DNA from: an uncultured Verrucomicrobia subdivision 3 bacterium
Lineage (GTDB): Bacteria > Verrucomicrobiota > Verrucomicrobiia > Limisphaerales > UBA11358
Direction: 5' to 3'
Assembly (NCBI GenBank): GCA_903872345.1
Contig: CAIQKM010000068.1
Location: 1 to 64,000, forward strand
DNA: 64,000 nucleotides
The notes below the pieces were generated by a model that had not been told where the DNA came from, ran no database searches, and worked only from the letters and a program-made list of their open reading frames with translations. The position numbers and the translations under genes were made by a program. This document shows, piece after piece, positions 54,501-63,020 of this stretch. Each line of letters opens with the position of its first letter. The first letter of the stretch is position 1.

Positions 54501-55371
54501 GCACCACAAAAAGACCGCCGGTCTGCAGGAGGCGCGAACCGCGCGACGCGCTGCCCTGATTGATGGTCACATTGCCATAGTTGGTCACCGTACCGCCCGT
54601 GATCATCGCCGTCAAAAACGAATTCCCGTTCCCGCCGCCCACGTTCAGATTGGTCATGTTGACCAGCCCGCCGTAGATCATCAAACCTTCCGTACCCAGC
54701 GTGGCATAGCCGCCGCTGCCGGCATCGCTGCGCTTCACCGTCACATTGCCCAGGTTATTGGTGCCGCCGCTGATCACCAGCAACGCATTGCCGCTGATGC
54801 TGCCATTCCCGATGTTAATCCCGGTCGCCGCCGCCGTCAGTATGCCGCCGCTGTTGGTCATCGTGGCATAGCTGCTCACCCCGCCGCCACTCGTGCCACC
54901 GGTCGCCCCGCTGCCGACATATAATCCCCCGGTAATGGCCAGCGTGCCGCCGCTGGCCACGTTGGCCACCGCGTTGGAGCACAACCCCACGTTGCCCGTC
55001 ACATTCACCACGCCGCCGGCATTGACGTACAGCTTGTCACCACCCGCCGGCCGCAACATGAGGACACCGGTTGTATTAAAACCATTCGTATTAATATTCA
55101 ATATCCCATAGCTCGTCAGCGTGCCAAAACCTGCGGCCGCCATCGGCAGGCTATAACTCACATTGGTGGCCGAACCGATGAAAACGTTGGTCACCTGGTT
55201 GGCGTCCGTGCCGGGCGCCGCCAGGGTGCTCCAGTTGGCCGCCGTGTTCCACTCCCCGCCGCTGGCCGGTCCGGTCCAGGTGGCGGTGGTTTGAGCCTGT
55301 GATTTCAACAGGGCCAGGGTCAGCAGGGCGGCGTACGTGACGCCGGCCTTAACGGATTTGCGCATTTGCAT
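51505..55371 (-). CDS. Secreted autotransporter-associated beta-strand repeat protein
   Basis: 1288 aa from ATG 55371 (MQMRKSVKAGVTYAALLTLA); an upstream ATG at 55410 is open. Signal peptide ending SQAQ. At least four PATR repeats typical of passenger beta-helices: LTKTGNGVLTLTATNSYTGN, LTKTGTGDLTVLTVNGYSG, LTKTGNGQLTLSSGANNYSG and IVKVGTGKWTLTGANTYNG. The rest is Gly/Asn/Thr-rich beta-helix-like sequence. There is no C-terminal outer-membrane barrel; instead the tail has STNLALPVSQWTS and YYILQ, like the Ig-like protein at 45124. Probably a surface or secreted adhesin-like protein. Confidence 0.87.
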   Translation of the reverse strand: MQMRKSVKAGVTYAALLTLALLKSQAQTTATWTGPASGGEWNTAANWSTLAAPGTDANQVTNVFIGSATNVSYSLPMAAAGFGTLTSYGILNINTNGFNTTGVLMLRPAGGDKLYVNAGGVVNVTGNVGLCSNAVANVASGGTLAITGGLYVGSGATGGTSGGGVSSYATMTNSGGILTAAATGINIGNGSISGNALLVISGGTNNLGNVTVKRSDAGSGGYATLGTEGLMIYGGLVNMTNLNVGGGNGNSFLTAMITGGTVTNYGNVTINQGSASRGSRLLQTGGLFVVPDPNVVYPNPTVTNSLNVYSVTGGTNLVGGFYFGNSNISPGTINFTNGAVIYVGSQGMAYNGLATLTVALNNGGLFGATAPWTSSVAMKLISGNFTFQTTDPNGTANNITLSGPLSGIGGLTKTGNGVLTLTATNSYTGNTVVTAGTLALGTDASGSFGGIGSSPSIAVGAGATFDVSGNPGYTIGSGKTISGLGTVNGGLTAGPGSFISPAGASSQGTLNFTGGLTASNASFNMELTDDTTGLSKTNDYVNITGDLNLGGTNSIVVTPVSGILHVGTYKLIGFTGALNGDLTNLSCVAGTLTHPSGSQEIDLVVTTVRAAANLVWTGDGSANLWDTGVSSNWLNGVNFDRFYTGDTNNFTDSSTNQNVTISGVVTPGAIFVNSSSNYTFAGSGNISGLTGLTKTGTGDLTVLTVNGYSGVTAINGGTLSVSNLATSGSSSPIGAATSAATNLVLNTGTLEYLGSGNKTTDHGATLQAGGGTFSVAVPTVTLTLSGTLTGAGSLTKTGNGQLTLSSGANNYSGGTVIVAGGLRVPGTTTSPTIGTNVLTLNGGTNSAANFIFGSDSATLNNMVNVVGTNNQITTGGNDTVGAMTGSGTVNFESTGAQIMTVSAPDMTPFTGTIYMDTSVSNRLFPSSGTNLNASTVTYNLGVGSGALYNRNGGSYSIGALMGGSGTFLRGSDNSGSAMTTYYIGGKNIDAAFAGIIRTGAGGTGARVTIVKVGTGKWTLTGANTYNGSTVVSNGVLALGDGVTDGTINYTTNINITAAGIIDVSGRSDGTLTLGGSTAQLLEGNGTINGQLTVSGSGTVAPGDGLAGNIGALTVTNTITLAGTAWMKINRGGTPKSDELISSLGGINYGGTLVVTNVGPALQPGDTFTLFSGAGLGTASFSTIVLPNYYTFDTSNLGVNGTVTVTGTYRPAFGAVDYTYLASGYITVNAANGAPNGGFAVLSSTNLALPVSQWTSVATGTFDGSGNLSNFSVNVDLAAPQAYYILQGL

Positions 55372-55611
55372 AGACGTTTTGGGTTGGGATAATTTCAGGG
55401 AATGAAACATTCGGGGTTGTCGGGTTGGGAATCAACTGATGGAAAGTAAATAAACAGGTTGGCGGCCGGCGACGGACCCGCTGACGGACAGCAAATAAAC
55501 CGCGTTCAGTTTTGCGCACATGGTATCGGGAATTGGTATGTTGCCACTAAACCCCATTTTTCCCTCCCGGTCTATCGGATGTTCATCCGAGTGCAGATCG
55601 GCTGCCGCATC

Positions 55612-56241
55612 TCACGACTGTCCCACCAGCTTCATCGCCGCCTCGGTGCGCGACTGCACGTGCAACTTCTCATAAACCGCGCTAATGTGCGTCCGCACCG
55701 TGCTCATGCTGATCCCCAGGTGATCCGCAATCTCCTTGTACATGTACCCCTTCGCCAGCAGCTTGAGAATGTCATGCTCCCGCACCGTCAACTGGTCCAG
55801 TTCCGACGCCGTCTTGGGCGTCTTGTGAAAATGATCAATCACCTTGCGCGCAATCTTGAACGACATCGGCGCGCCCCCCGCATGCACCTGCTCCACCGCC
55901 GCCACCAGTTCCGCCCGCGGCATGTTCTTCAGCAAATAACCGTTCGCCCCCGAACGCAGCGAATCAAAAATCAAATCGCTCTCGTCGTACGTCGTCAGCA
56001 TCAGCACCTGAATGCGCGGCAGCATCTGCTTCAGCCGCCCCACACACTGGATGCCGTTCATCCCCGTGAGGTTGATATCCATCAACACCACGTCCGGCCC
56101 CTCGCCGGGGATATCCCGCAAGGCTTCTTCCGCACTGGCATGTGCCCCCACACAGCGCAGTCCCGGCGCGTTGTTGAGCCATTCCACGAGGCTCTCGCGC
56201 ATGTCCCGCTGGTCTTCGACAATGGAAATGGCAATAGTCAT
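55612..56241 (-). CDS. LuxR/NarL-type response regulator
   Basis: 209 aa. Receiver domain with acidic pair E9/D10, acceptor D55 (VVLMDINL), the Thr in MLTTYD and the Lys in YLLKNMP. C-terminal GerE-type helix-turn-helix: LTVREHDILKLLAKGYMYKE and STVRTHISAVYEKL. It lies 48 bp downstream of the propeller sensor kinase and must be its partner. Targets are unknown; the neighbouring surface-protein genes are plausible. Confidence 0.95.
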   Translation of the reverse strand: MTIAISIVEDQRDMRESLVEWLNNAPGLRCVGAHASAEEALRDIPGEGPDVVLMDINLTGMNGIQCVGRLKQMLPRIQVLMLTTYDESDLIFDSLRSGANGYLLKNMPRAELVAAVEQVHAGGAPMSFKIARKVIDHFHKTPKTASELDQLTVREHDILKLLAKGYMYKEIADHLGISMSTVRTHISAVYEKLHVQSRTEAAMKLVGQS

Positions 56242-56289
56242 CCAAATTTAAGGTGCAAAGTTCATATTACGCAAAAGCCGCCGCGCCGG

Positions 56290-59200
56290 TCATCGGATAA
56301 AGGTATGAGCCGCCCCGGCCGGCAAATTCAGTTCAATGGTGATGGTTGTCCCCTTTCCCACCCGGCTTTCAATCCGGCACTCCCCGCCTATCTCCGCCAG
56401 CCGGTGACGCATGTTGCGCAACCCGTCCGCCCACGCATCCTTCGGCGCGTGTTCAAACCCGCACCCGTTGTCCTCCACCGCCACCGTCAGGCCATCGCCA
56501 TGGATGCGGATGCGCAGCCAGACTTCCGTGCAGTGCGCGTGCTTGACGATGTTCTGCAACGCCTCCTTCACCGCCAGAAACAGATTATGCCGCACATTCG
56601 ACGGCACCTCCCGCACCGGCGCATGATCCGGCACATCCAGCAGGCAGCGCATTCCCGCATCGCGCAAATAATCGGCCGCAAACTGCCCCGTATAATCAAT
56701 CAAATGCGCCAGCGTGTCGTTGCTCGGATTCACCGCCCACACAATTTCATCCAGCGACTTCACCGCGCTCCGCGCCGTGCTCGACATTTTTTCCAGCCGC
56801 TCGCCCGCCTTTTCCTTTTTGGCCAAATCTCCCAGCACCGCGATCAGCGTCAGGCTCGCGCCCAAGTCATCGTGGATGTCCTTCGCAATCCGCGCCCGCT
56901 CCCGCTCCACCATTTGCCGGCGCTCCAGTTCCTCCATCTTCTGGCGCAGCCGCCGCGTGGCCGCGTGCCGGACAAAGCCAGCCACCCCGCCCAGCACCAG
57001 CAGCACCACCAGCACCCGGAACCACCACGTCTCGTAAAAATGCGGCAAAATACGCACTGCCAGCACCGCCCCCGTCTCATTCCAAAAACCGTCGCTGTTG
57101 CACGCAATCACCCGGAACCGGTAATGCCCCGGCGGCAGAAAATTGTATTGTGCCGACCGCAATGTGCCCGCCAGCAGCCACCCCGGATCAACGCTGTCCA
57201 ATTGCCGACGAAACTGCACCCGCTCCGGCGCCGCCAGACTCAATCCCGTGTAACGAAATTCAATCTGGTGTTTGCCCGGCGGAATAATGATTTCCGGCTG
57301 CCCGGCCAAATTGCCGCCCAAGTCCAAACGCTGTTCCTGACCATCCACCACCAGGGATTCGATCACCACCGGCGGCCGCGTCACATTCAGCCGCCTCTGA
57401 TCCGGCTGCACCCACGTGGCCCCCTTCACCGTCGTGAACCACAGCCGCCCCGCCCGGTCATGCCATGCCGCCGGCTGATACCCGCCCGAACATTCCAGCG
57501 ACGGCAACCCGTCCGAACGGCCATAATCAATCGAAGCAATATAAGCACTCCGCCCCGACGAAAAGTTTTCCAAGTCCGCCTTGGCCACGCAAAAAATTCC
57601 CTGGTGCGACCCCAGCCACAAATTCCCCCGCCCGTCATCCAGAATCTGGCAAATCACATTGTCCGGCAGTCCGTCTTTCTTGCCAAACCGCGTAAACTGT
57701 CCATCCCGAAACCGCAGCAGCCCGCCGCGAAACGTCCCCACCCAGACCGTCCCGTCCACATCCGCCAGCACCGACCACACCGCCGTGGCCTCCGGGCTGT
57801 CCGCCGGCCGGTACGTGGACACTTTATCAATCGCAATCCGGAACAGTTCGCCACTGCCCGTCCCGCCCCAGATCGCCCCGAAATGATCCTCCGCCAGCGC
57901 CCGGATATAACGCCACGTGCCGCCTTTGAATGATTGAATGGCTTCCGGCGTGCCGTCCTCCGTCAAAAACAAACCGCCCGTGGTGCCGAACCAAACCCGC
58001 CCCGAATGATCGGCCAGAATACTCTTTACCCCGTGAATCACCGGCAACACCCGCCGTACCCGCCCCGCTTCGTAAACATACAAGTCCTCATCCCCCGCGC
58101 TCAGCCACAGCCGGCCGCGACCATCCGGACAGACACAAAACACCGAGCCAACCCCCGCCGCCTGAATAGCGGAGAAATTCGTAAAACTCCCCTCCTGCCA
58201 CTGCCCCAACCCGCCGCTCAACGAACCGATCCAAATCGAACCAGCCGCGTCGCCCGCGACCGTTTTGGCCGCTTTCGTCAGGTTTTTTTCCCCCGTGATG
58301 ATCGTGCGAAAACGCCGTTCCCGCACCCGCACCAACCCGCCCGCATCCAACCCCGCCCACCAGTCCCCCTCCTTGTCCTCAAAAAAACAATAAACCCGGT
58401 CGCCGGGAAAACCATCCTCCGTGCCCAATTGCCGAACCTGTCCGCTGGCGCTCACATGCACCACCCCCAACCCGTAATTATAAAACCACATCCCGCCATG
58501 ATGATCATCCTGCGCCCCAATGCGGCCGGGACTTGCGCCAAAAACCTTCCGCGTGGCCGCCGGCGGAATCACCCACCGTCCGCCCCGCGCCTTCCCCACC
58601 GCCCCATTGACCACCGCCCAAATATTACTGTCCGCCGCCACGCTCAAAAAATTCACCGGCACCGGCCCGCCCCCATCCGCCGGCAACGCCGGTTGAAACC
58701 GTTCCCCATCCCGGTAAAACATGCCCTGATCCGTGCCCGCCCATAACCGCCCCGCCGCGTCCGTGGTCAGCCAGGTCACCTTTTGCCCCGCCAATCCCGC
58801 CGCGTCCGGCAATGATTCAAATTGATCTCCCTTCAGCCGCCACAACTGCTGGCGGTCGCCGTCGCGATACCACACCGTGCCGCTGCCATCCTGGCAGCAA
58901 GTTGGATTTCCTCCGCGCAATGGCGGCGACAGTTCATCCCACCCCTCCCCCGGCGGCTGCCCCACATGCTTGCGAAACAGATCGCCGCGCCCGGTCAAAA
59001 AAACCACGGTGTCGGCAGCGGATGAAACCATCGTCAACTCACCTTCCGCAAAGCGCACATTATGACTTTCCGGCGTAAAAATCCCGCCCGCATACGTCAC
59101 CAAGGAACCGTCATAGCCGTTGATCCACAACACCCCCCGGCTGTCCACAAACAATTTGCGCACCCGGGCATGGGTCAGCGCCGGGGTATTCGCCGGATCA

Positions 59201-59439
59201 AACGTCACAAACCGCACCCCGTCAAACCGGGCCAGCCCGTTGTACGTGCCAATCCAAAGATAACCATCGGGAGTTTGCGCCACCGCCGTCACCGAACTGT
59301 CCGGCAGGCCGTTCTCCGAAGTCCACACATCCAGCAGATAATCCCCCGCCATCCCGGCCGCGCGAATGGGAGTCACCGTCACGTCGCACCCCAGCCATAG
59401 CCCCGCCAGCAACAAAATGAATCGGGCGATGCGCATCAT
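56290..59439 (-). CDS. Propeller-type sensor histidine kinase
   Basis: 1049 aa. Signal segment (about 1-28), then a periplasmic double seven-bladed propeller made of Reg_prop repeats such as TPDGYLWIGTYNGLARFDG, DGRGNLWLGSHQGIF and VDGTVWVGTFRGGLLRF. A Y_Y_Y domain follows (about 690-790, ending FLPPGHYRFRVIACNSDG). One membrane helix at about 800-825, then a HisKA_3 domain with the phospho-His in ARIAKDIHDDLGASL (about residue 854) and an HATPase domain (VEDNGCGFEHA, GKGTTI). This design resembles hybrid glycan sensors of Bacteroidetes but without the fused regulator, which is encoded just downstream. Confidence 0.95.
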   Translation of the reverse strand: MMRIARFILLLAGLWLGCDVTVTPIRAAGMAGDYLLDVWTSENGLPDSSVTAVAQTPDGYLWIGTYNGLARFDGVRFVTFDPANTPALTHARVRKLFVDSRGVLWINGYDGSLVTYAGGIFTPESHNVRFAEGELTMVSSAADTVVFLTGRGDLFRKHVGQPPGEGWDELSPPLRGGNPTCCQDGSGTVWYRDGDRQQLWRLKGDQFESLPDAAGLAGQKVTWLTTDAAGRLWAGTDQGMFYRDGERFQPALPADGGGPVPVNFLSVAADSNIWAVVNGAVGKARGGRWVIPPAATRKVFGASPGRIGAQDDHHGGMWFYNYGLGVVHVSASGQVRQLGTEDGFPGDRVYCFFEDKEGDWWAGLDAGGLVRVRERRFRTIITGEKNLTKAAKTVAGDAAGSIWIGSLSGGLGQWQEGSFTNFSAIQAAGVGSVFCVCPDGRGRLWLSAGDEDLYVYEAGRVRRVLPVIHGVKSILADHSGRVWFGTTGGLFLTEDGTPEAIQSFKGGTWRYIRALAEDHFGAIWGGTGSGELFRIAIDKVSTYRPADSPEATAVWSVLADVDGTVWVGTFRGGLLRFRDGQFTRFGKKDGLPDNVICQILDDGRGNLWLGSHQGIFCVAKADLENFSSGRSAYIASIDYGRSDGLPSLECSGGYQPAAWHDRAGRLWFTTVKGATWVQPDQRRLNVTRPPVVIESLVVDGQEQRLDLGGNLAGQPEIIIPPGKHQIEFRYTGLSLAAPERVQFRRQLDSVDPGWLLAGTLRSAQYNFLPPGHYRFRVIACNSDGFWNETGAVLAVRILPHFYETWWFRVLVVLLVLGGVAGFVRHAATRRLRQKMEELERRQMVERERARIAKDIHDDLGASLTLIAVLGDLAKKEKAGERLEKMSSTARSAVKSLDEIVWAVNPSNDTLAHLIDYTGQFAADYLRDAGMRCLLDVPDHAPVREVPSNVRHNLFLAVKEALQNIVKHAHCTEVWLRIRIHGDGLTVAVEDNGCGFEHAPKDAWADGLRNMRHRLAEIGGECRIESRVGKGTTITIELNLPAGAAHTFIR

Positions 59440-59622
59440 GAACAGGTTATTACGGGAATCACGTCATGGTTGTAGGATAATTCCCGCTTGAATTCAACCC
59501 TGCTTCTCGGCAAAACGACAACTTGGATGCTTCCGGCAGGCCGGATCGCAAAAATAATCACCAGCCCAAAAATCTTGACCGATTTCAATAGGTTTGATAA
59601 TCCGTTTAAAACTAATCCTTAT

Positions 59623-60309
59623 ATGAAAAACTTCAGCTTCTCGCTTTGGGCTGCCAGTGCCGCCGGCACTCTCATTTTTTCCACCAACGCCCATGCGTTC
59701 GCTCTCAATTCGGCGGTCCTTACCACCAACCTGCCATCATATTCTTTCTCACCAACCATTATTGGTGCTGGCAATGGCGGGACCATCGGTTGGACATTCA
59801 CGGTGGCATCGGGAGTCAATCTGACAGTTTATGATCTCGGCCTCTTTGATGCTTTCGACACCTCACTCAGCACAAATCATCCCGTGGCTTTGTGGGATTC
59901 CAACTCAAATCTCGTCGCCCAAGTCACTATTCTATCCGGCATCGGTGCAAACTATCGCTCGGGTTACACTTACCAACAGCTTTCCAGTCCGGTGGATCTG
60001 ACTGCCGGAAGCACCTATTATCTTGGGGCATTTTACCCGGCAGGAAGTACCGAGCAGGTGCTGGTGGCGGGAACCACTCAGCAATTTAGTCCGGATATCA
60101 ACTGGCTGAACCCACAACAGACGCTGTTTAGTCCATCAGCAACTAATATTGCGTTTCCAGACGTTTACAACAGCCCTACTGGAACTTATAAACAAGGCTG
60201 GTTCGGCCCTAATTTTGAATTCACCGCCACCACGGCACCGGAACCCGCTACGCTGACCCTCGCCGCCGCCGGGGTTGCCAGCCTGCTCGCCTTCCGCCGC
60301 CGGAAATAA
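59623..60309 (+). CDS. PEP-CTERM sorted secreted protein
   Basis: 228 aa from ATG 59623 (MKNFSFSLWAASAAGTLIFS). Signal peptide of about 25 residues ending AHA. The mature part is a beta-sandwich resembling DUF4082-type domains (GWTFTVASGVNLTVYDLGLF, STYYLGAFYPAG). The C-terminus has the PEP-CTERM signal: APEPATLTL, a hydrophobic helix AAAGVASLLAF and the basic end RRRK. Such proteins are exported, processed by exosortase and often tied to exopolysaccharide. No exosortase gene is in the window. An intrinsic terminator follows. Confidence 0.9.
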   Translation: MKNFSFSLWAASAAGTLIFSTNAHAFALNSAVLTTNLPSYSFSPTIIGAGNGGTIGWTFTVASGVNLTVYDLGLFDAFDTSLSTNHPVALWDSNSNLVAQVTILSGIGANYRSGYTYQQLSSPVDLTAGSTYYLGAFYPAGSTEQVLVAGTTQQFSPDINWLNPQQTLFSPSATNIAFPDVYNSPTGTYKQGWFGPNFEFTATTAPEPATLTLAAAGVASLLAFRRRK

Positions 60310-60336
60310 ACGTTGGTCATAATCGTCCCCCCACCC

Positions 60337-60367
60337 CCCCGGGAAACCATTCCCGGGGTTTTGCTTT
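60337..60367 (+). terminator. Intrinsic terminator after the PEP-CTERM gene
   Basis: CCCCGGGAA (60337-60345), loop ACCA, TTCCCGGGG (60350-60358), then TTTTGCTTT. It is 28 bp after the stop. Confidence 0.9.
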
Positions 60368-60445
60368 ATCCACACATCCCGCCGCCCACCCGCTCAGAAC
60401 ATGCAACCCTTGCTCACCGGATTCGGGCCGCTCAAAACTTGGAAT

Positions 60446-60985
60446 TTATTTCGCCGCCGCCTGCGTCTCCACCCACCGCGCCAGCAGCCAAAGCAAATCC
60501 GACAACCGGTTCAGAAAAATAATGATCTCGTCATTGGTCATTTCCCCCGCCCCGCTCAAATCACACACCCGCCGCTCCGCCCGACGGCAAACCGTCCGCG
60601 CCACGTCCAGCGCCGCCGAATTCAGCGTCGCCCCCGGCGTCGCCCAACCCTTGAAACTCACCTGCTGCGCCTCAATTTCCTGCACCAGCGCATCCAGCTT
60701 CGCCGTCAATGCCGGCGTCACCAGCGAATACCCGCCCTTCACATACCGCTCCAAATCTTCCCGCGCCACCGCGAGTTCTCCCATCAACACCACCAGATCC
60801 TGCTGAATCACCAGCAGATTGGACCGCACAAACTCCTGTTCGGCCGAAGCCCGGGCCAGTCCCAGTGCCGCGTTCAATTCATCCACCGACCCATAGGCCT
60901 CCACGCGAATATGATTTTTAGGCACGCGGCGGCCATACATCAGGGCCGTGGTTCCGTTGTCGCCGGTGCGGGTGGCAATGCTCAT
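60446..60985 (-). CDS. Cob(I)alamin adenosyltransferase, PduO type
   Basis: Makes adenosylcobalamin from cob(I)alamin and ATP. 179 aa, five-helix bundle. The N-terminal ATP-binding stretch is TRTGDNGTTALMYGRRVPKN, followed by GSVDELNAALGLAR, and the C-terminal helix carries VCRRAERRVCDL and FLNRLSDLLWLLAR. All are family hallmarks. Its ATG overlaps the amidase stop by 4 nt. No cobalamin riboswitch or other cob gene is visible nearby. Confidence 0.94.
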   Translation of the reverse strand: MSIATRTGDNGTTALMYGRRVPKNHIRVEAYGSVDELNAALGLARASAEQEFVRSNLLVIQQDLVVLMGELAVAREDLERYVKGGYSLVTPALTAKLDALVQEIEAQQVSFKGWATPGATLNSAALDVARTVCRRAERRVCDLSGAGEMTNDEIIIFLNRLSDLLWLLARWVETQAAAK

Positions 60986-62034
60986 GGTCTGGTTCGGGAA
61001 ATGGTTTTGTTCGGGTTGCTGGCTTGTGTTTCCGCCACCATGGTTGTCCGTGCGCCCGGCGACGTCAACTTTTGATAATTCAAAATCCCCTTCACAATCG
61101 CCCCCGCAATCTGCCGGCGGTACCCCGCGTCAAAAATCCTCCGGCCCTCCACCGGATGCGTCATGTAGCCGCTCTCAATCAGAATCGCCGGCATCTGGGC
61201 ATCCCGCAACACCGCGAACCGCGCCCGGCGCACATTCCGGTCTTCCGTATCCAGATTCTTCACCAGCGACCGCTGCACCTGATATGCCAGCAACAAACTT
61301 TTGGACTCCACCCGGTTGGCCGGCGTCGCCCCGTGATTCGCGCCTTCGCCCTGCGCGTTGCTGGAACTCGCCCCCACCGGCGTAATGCAATACGTCTCCG
61401 GCCCGTGCACATGACTCGCATCCGCCGGCGACGCATTGAAATGCAGGCTTACAAACAAATCCGCCCCGCGCCGGTTCGCCCGATTGGGCCGCTCCGCCAG
61501 ATCCACGTATTCATCCTGGCTCCGCGTCAGCACCACCTGAAACCCCGCCGCCTTCAACTCGTCGCGCAATTCCTGCGCCAGCGCCAGCGTGTAAATCTTT
61601 TCATAATGCGACCCCACATGATTCCCCGTGTCCTTGCCCCCATGCCCCGGATCCAAACAGATGGTGGTGATGCGGCGGGCGGAACTCCGGGCGGGATTAA
61701 TCAGCGGCGAGATCGTCTTGGCCAGATCCAGTTGCGAAACCAACGGCGTCCCCCGGTCCACCGCCAGGGGAAACGACATCGCCACATTCACCCCGTTCAG
61801 CTCCACAATATTCGAGTCCTTGTCGAAAATCAGCCGGGCCGACCGGCTGGACACCGTGAACTCATCGCCCCGACTGTTGCGCTTCACGGAAAAATGATTC
61901 GCCGCCGCCCAGTCCGCCAGCGCCACATAGCTGTGGCCGTTCACATAAGCCGCCCGGGCCGGCAGCGCCAGCCAGGCGCACGCCAACATCAACCGCCATA
62001 TCCGCTTCCAGTTCAACGAGCCGCAAATTGCCAT
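60982..62034 (-). CDS. N-acetylmuramoyl-L-alanine amidase
   Basis: 350 aa from ATG 62034 (MAICGSLNWKRIWRLMLACA); ATG 62058 is possible. Signal peptide ending ARA, then a copper-amine-oxidase-N-like domain (about 30-105), then an Amidase_3 domain. Zinc ligands fall in CLDPGHGGKDTG, in the EKIYTLALAQ glutamate and in FVSLHFNASPAD; the catalytic Glu is in ILIESGYMTHP. It cuts the peptide from MurNAc in the periplasm and so acts in daughter-cell separation or wall turnover. It overlaps the adenosyltransferase gene by 4 nt. Confidence 0.94.
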   Translation of the reverse strand: MAICGSLNWKRIWRLMLACAWLALPARAAYVNGHSYVALADWAAANHFSVKRNSRGDEFTVSSRSARLIFDKDSNIVELNGVNVAMSFPLAVDRGTPLVSQLDLAKTISPLINPARSSARRITTICLDPGHGGKDTGNHVGSHYEKIYTLALAQELRDELKAAGFQVVLTRSQDEYVDLAERPNRANRRGADLFVSLHFNASPADASHVHGPETYCITPVGASSSNAQGEGANHGATPANRVESKSLLLAYQVQRSLVKNLDTEDRNVRRARFAVLRDAQMPAILIESGYMTHPVEGRRIFDAGYRRQIAGAIVKGILNYQKLTSPGARTTMVAETQASNPNKTISRTRP

Positions 62035-62100
62035 ACTTTGCGGCAGTTTCAAGGGCAAAGCCCCGCCTTGTCCACTGATTTTTTCCGGAACCCACCCCCT

Positions 62101-62145
62101 TGAAAAACAATAAGTCCCTGCCCGACCTTGCGGTCAGACAGGGAC
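62101..62145 (-). terminator. Intrinsic terminator closing the candidate ncRNA
   Basis: On the minus strand GTCCCTGTCTGACC (62145-62132), loop GCAA, then GGTCGGGCAGGGAC (62127-62114) and TTATTGTTTTTCA. All 14 pairs form, two of them as U-G wobbles that would be A-C mismatches on the plus strand, so the RNA is read on the minus strand. Confidence 0.85.
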
Positions 62146-62959
62146 AAATGGGGGATGGGAGCTCGCCACACTCTCTTTCCCGTACCAGCATTTGGCGCAC
62201 GCCCTTGCGGGGGCTGCTGGTTTCCCGACGCCATTCTCCACGGCAAGCGGAGTTACCGGCCTCGTAGCAGGGCCGTCCAGCACCTTGCGGCGGCTGGATT
62301 TTGAGTGAGGCTTTTCAGCTCGCTTCGGCTGGTGGTTGCGCCACCGGCCTGCAAACCAGGACAAGACACGCCTGCGATACGGTTCGCGTCTTGACCAATT
62401 GGTTCCCGGTCAGCCACCGCTTGTGGCGGTGCGTTCGCCCGGAACCACGGGTCTCGCCTCTTCTCTCTCAAGTTGCTTTTTTCTCACAGTCCAGCGGTGT
62501 CGTTTTTAACATCGCCGGCGCTCGGAAGTTTTTCACGCCGCCTGCCGAGCCGCGTGGCCTTCCCGATGCGTCCGCTCCTTTTGTCCACCTTTCGGCGATT
62601 TTCGTTGGGCGGTTTCCGGTTTATTGAAACCCGCCAGAGTCGTACGCACCGTGCTGATGCACAGTAGCAACTGTTCACCCTCTGGGTGACTGCGATTCAT
62701 CCGGAACCGAAACTGTCCCGGATTACTTGACCCGGTTCGAAACGGTTTCTCATCGTTTCTCCCCGCCAAGTCCCTCATTCGCATTGTGACGGTGCGCGAA
62801 CACCGCCAGAGGAACTGGTGAATTCTGCCTCGCCGAAACTTTCGCTCCGGTGGTGAGGAGCCGGATCAACCAGCCTGATCCGACCTTTCCCCAGTCGCCT
62901 GGGATTATCCGTGAAACGGGCGGCTCATCTTTCGACTACCACCACCCGCCCCGTTCTTT
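62101..62959 (-). ncRNA. Candidate structured noncoding RNA of about 850 nt
   Basis: No credible protein gene lies here, yet the minus strand has a promoter at 62994-62966 and an intrinsic terminator at 62145-62101. In between are many stable hairpins. Four are closed by GNRA loops on this strand: CCCAG-GCGA-CTGGG (about 62902), GCCGCC-GCAA-GGTGC (about 62290), CCCCC-GCAA-GGGCG (about 62208) and the terminator loop. Others include CACCC-AGA-GGGTG (about 62683), CTCCGC-TTGCC-GTGGAG (about 62240) and GGCGGTG-TTCGCG-CACCGTC (about 62800). The last two need G-U pairs possible only on the minus strand. It is not tmRNA, 6S RNA or RNase P RNA as far as I can judge. An ORF-less group II intron or a transposon-linked RNA are alternatives. 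Confidence 0.6.
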
Positions 62960-62965
62960 CAATGA

Positions 62966-62994
62966 ACTATAAACACTATAACACGGTTTGAAAA
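62966..62994 (-). promoter_or_regulatory. Sigma70-type promoter of the candidate ncRNA
   Basis: TTTTCA (62994-62989), a spacer of exactly 17 nt, TATAGT (62971-62966). RNA would start near 62959. The TTRTTCACC motifs lie 27 nt and more upstream of the -35. Confidence 0.55.
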
Positions 62995-63020
62995 TCCGCC
63001 CATCATTTGATGTGCACAGC

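Noticed and set aside
55459-57933. An 824-codon open frame opposite the response regulator and kinase
   Set aside because: Arg/His/Pro-rich antisense shadow of two clear genes.
62533-62784. Short minus-strand frame in the ncRNA region (ends HREGHAARQAA)
   Set aside because: No start context or family pattern. It runs through several hairpins that better explain the sequence, though a misread small protein cannot be wholly excluded.
62101-62959. tmRNA, RNase P RNA or HEARO/omegaRNA as identity of the structured region
   Set aside because: No GGTTCGA...CCACCA end or tag frame, no GAGGAAAGTCC core, and the hairpin order does not match the IscB RNA I remember. An actual covariance search is still needed.
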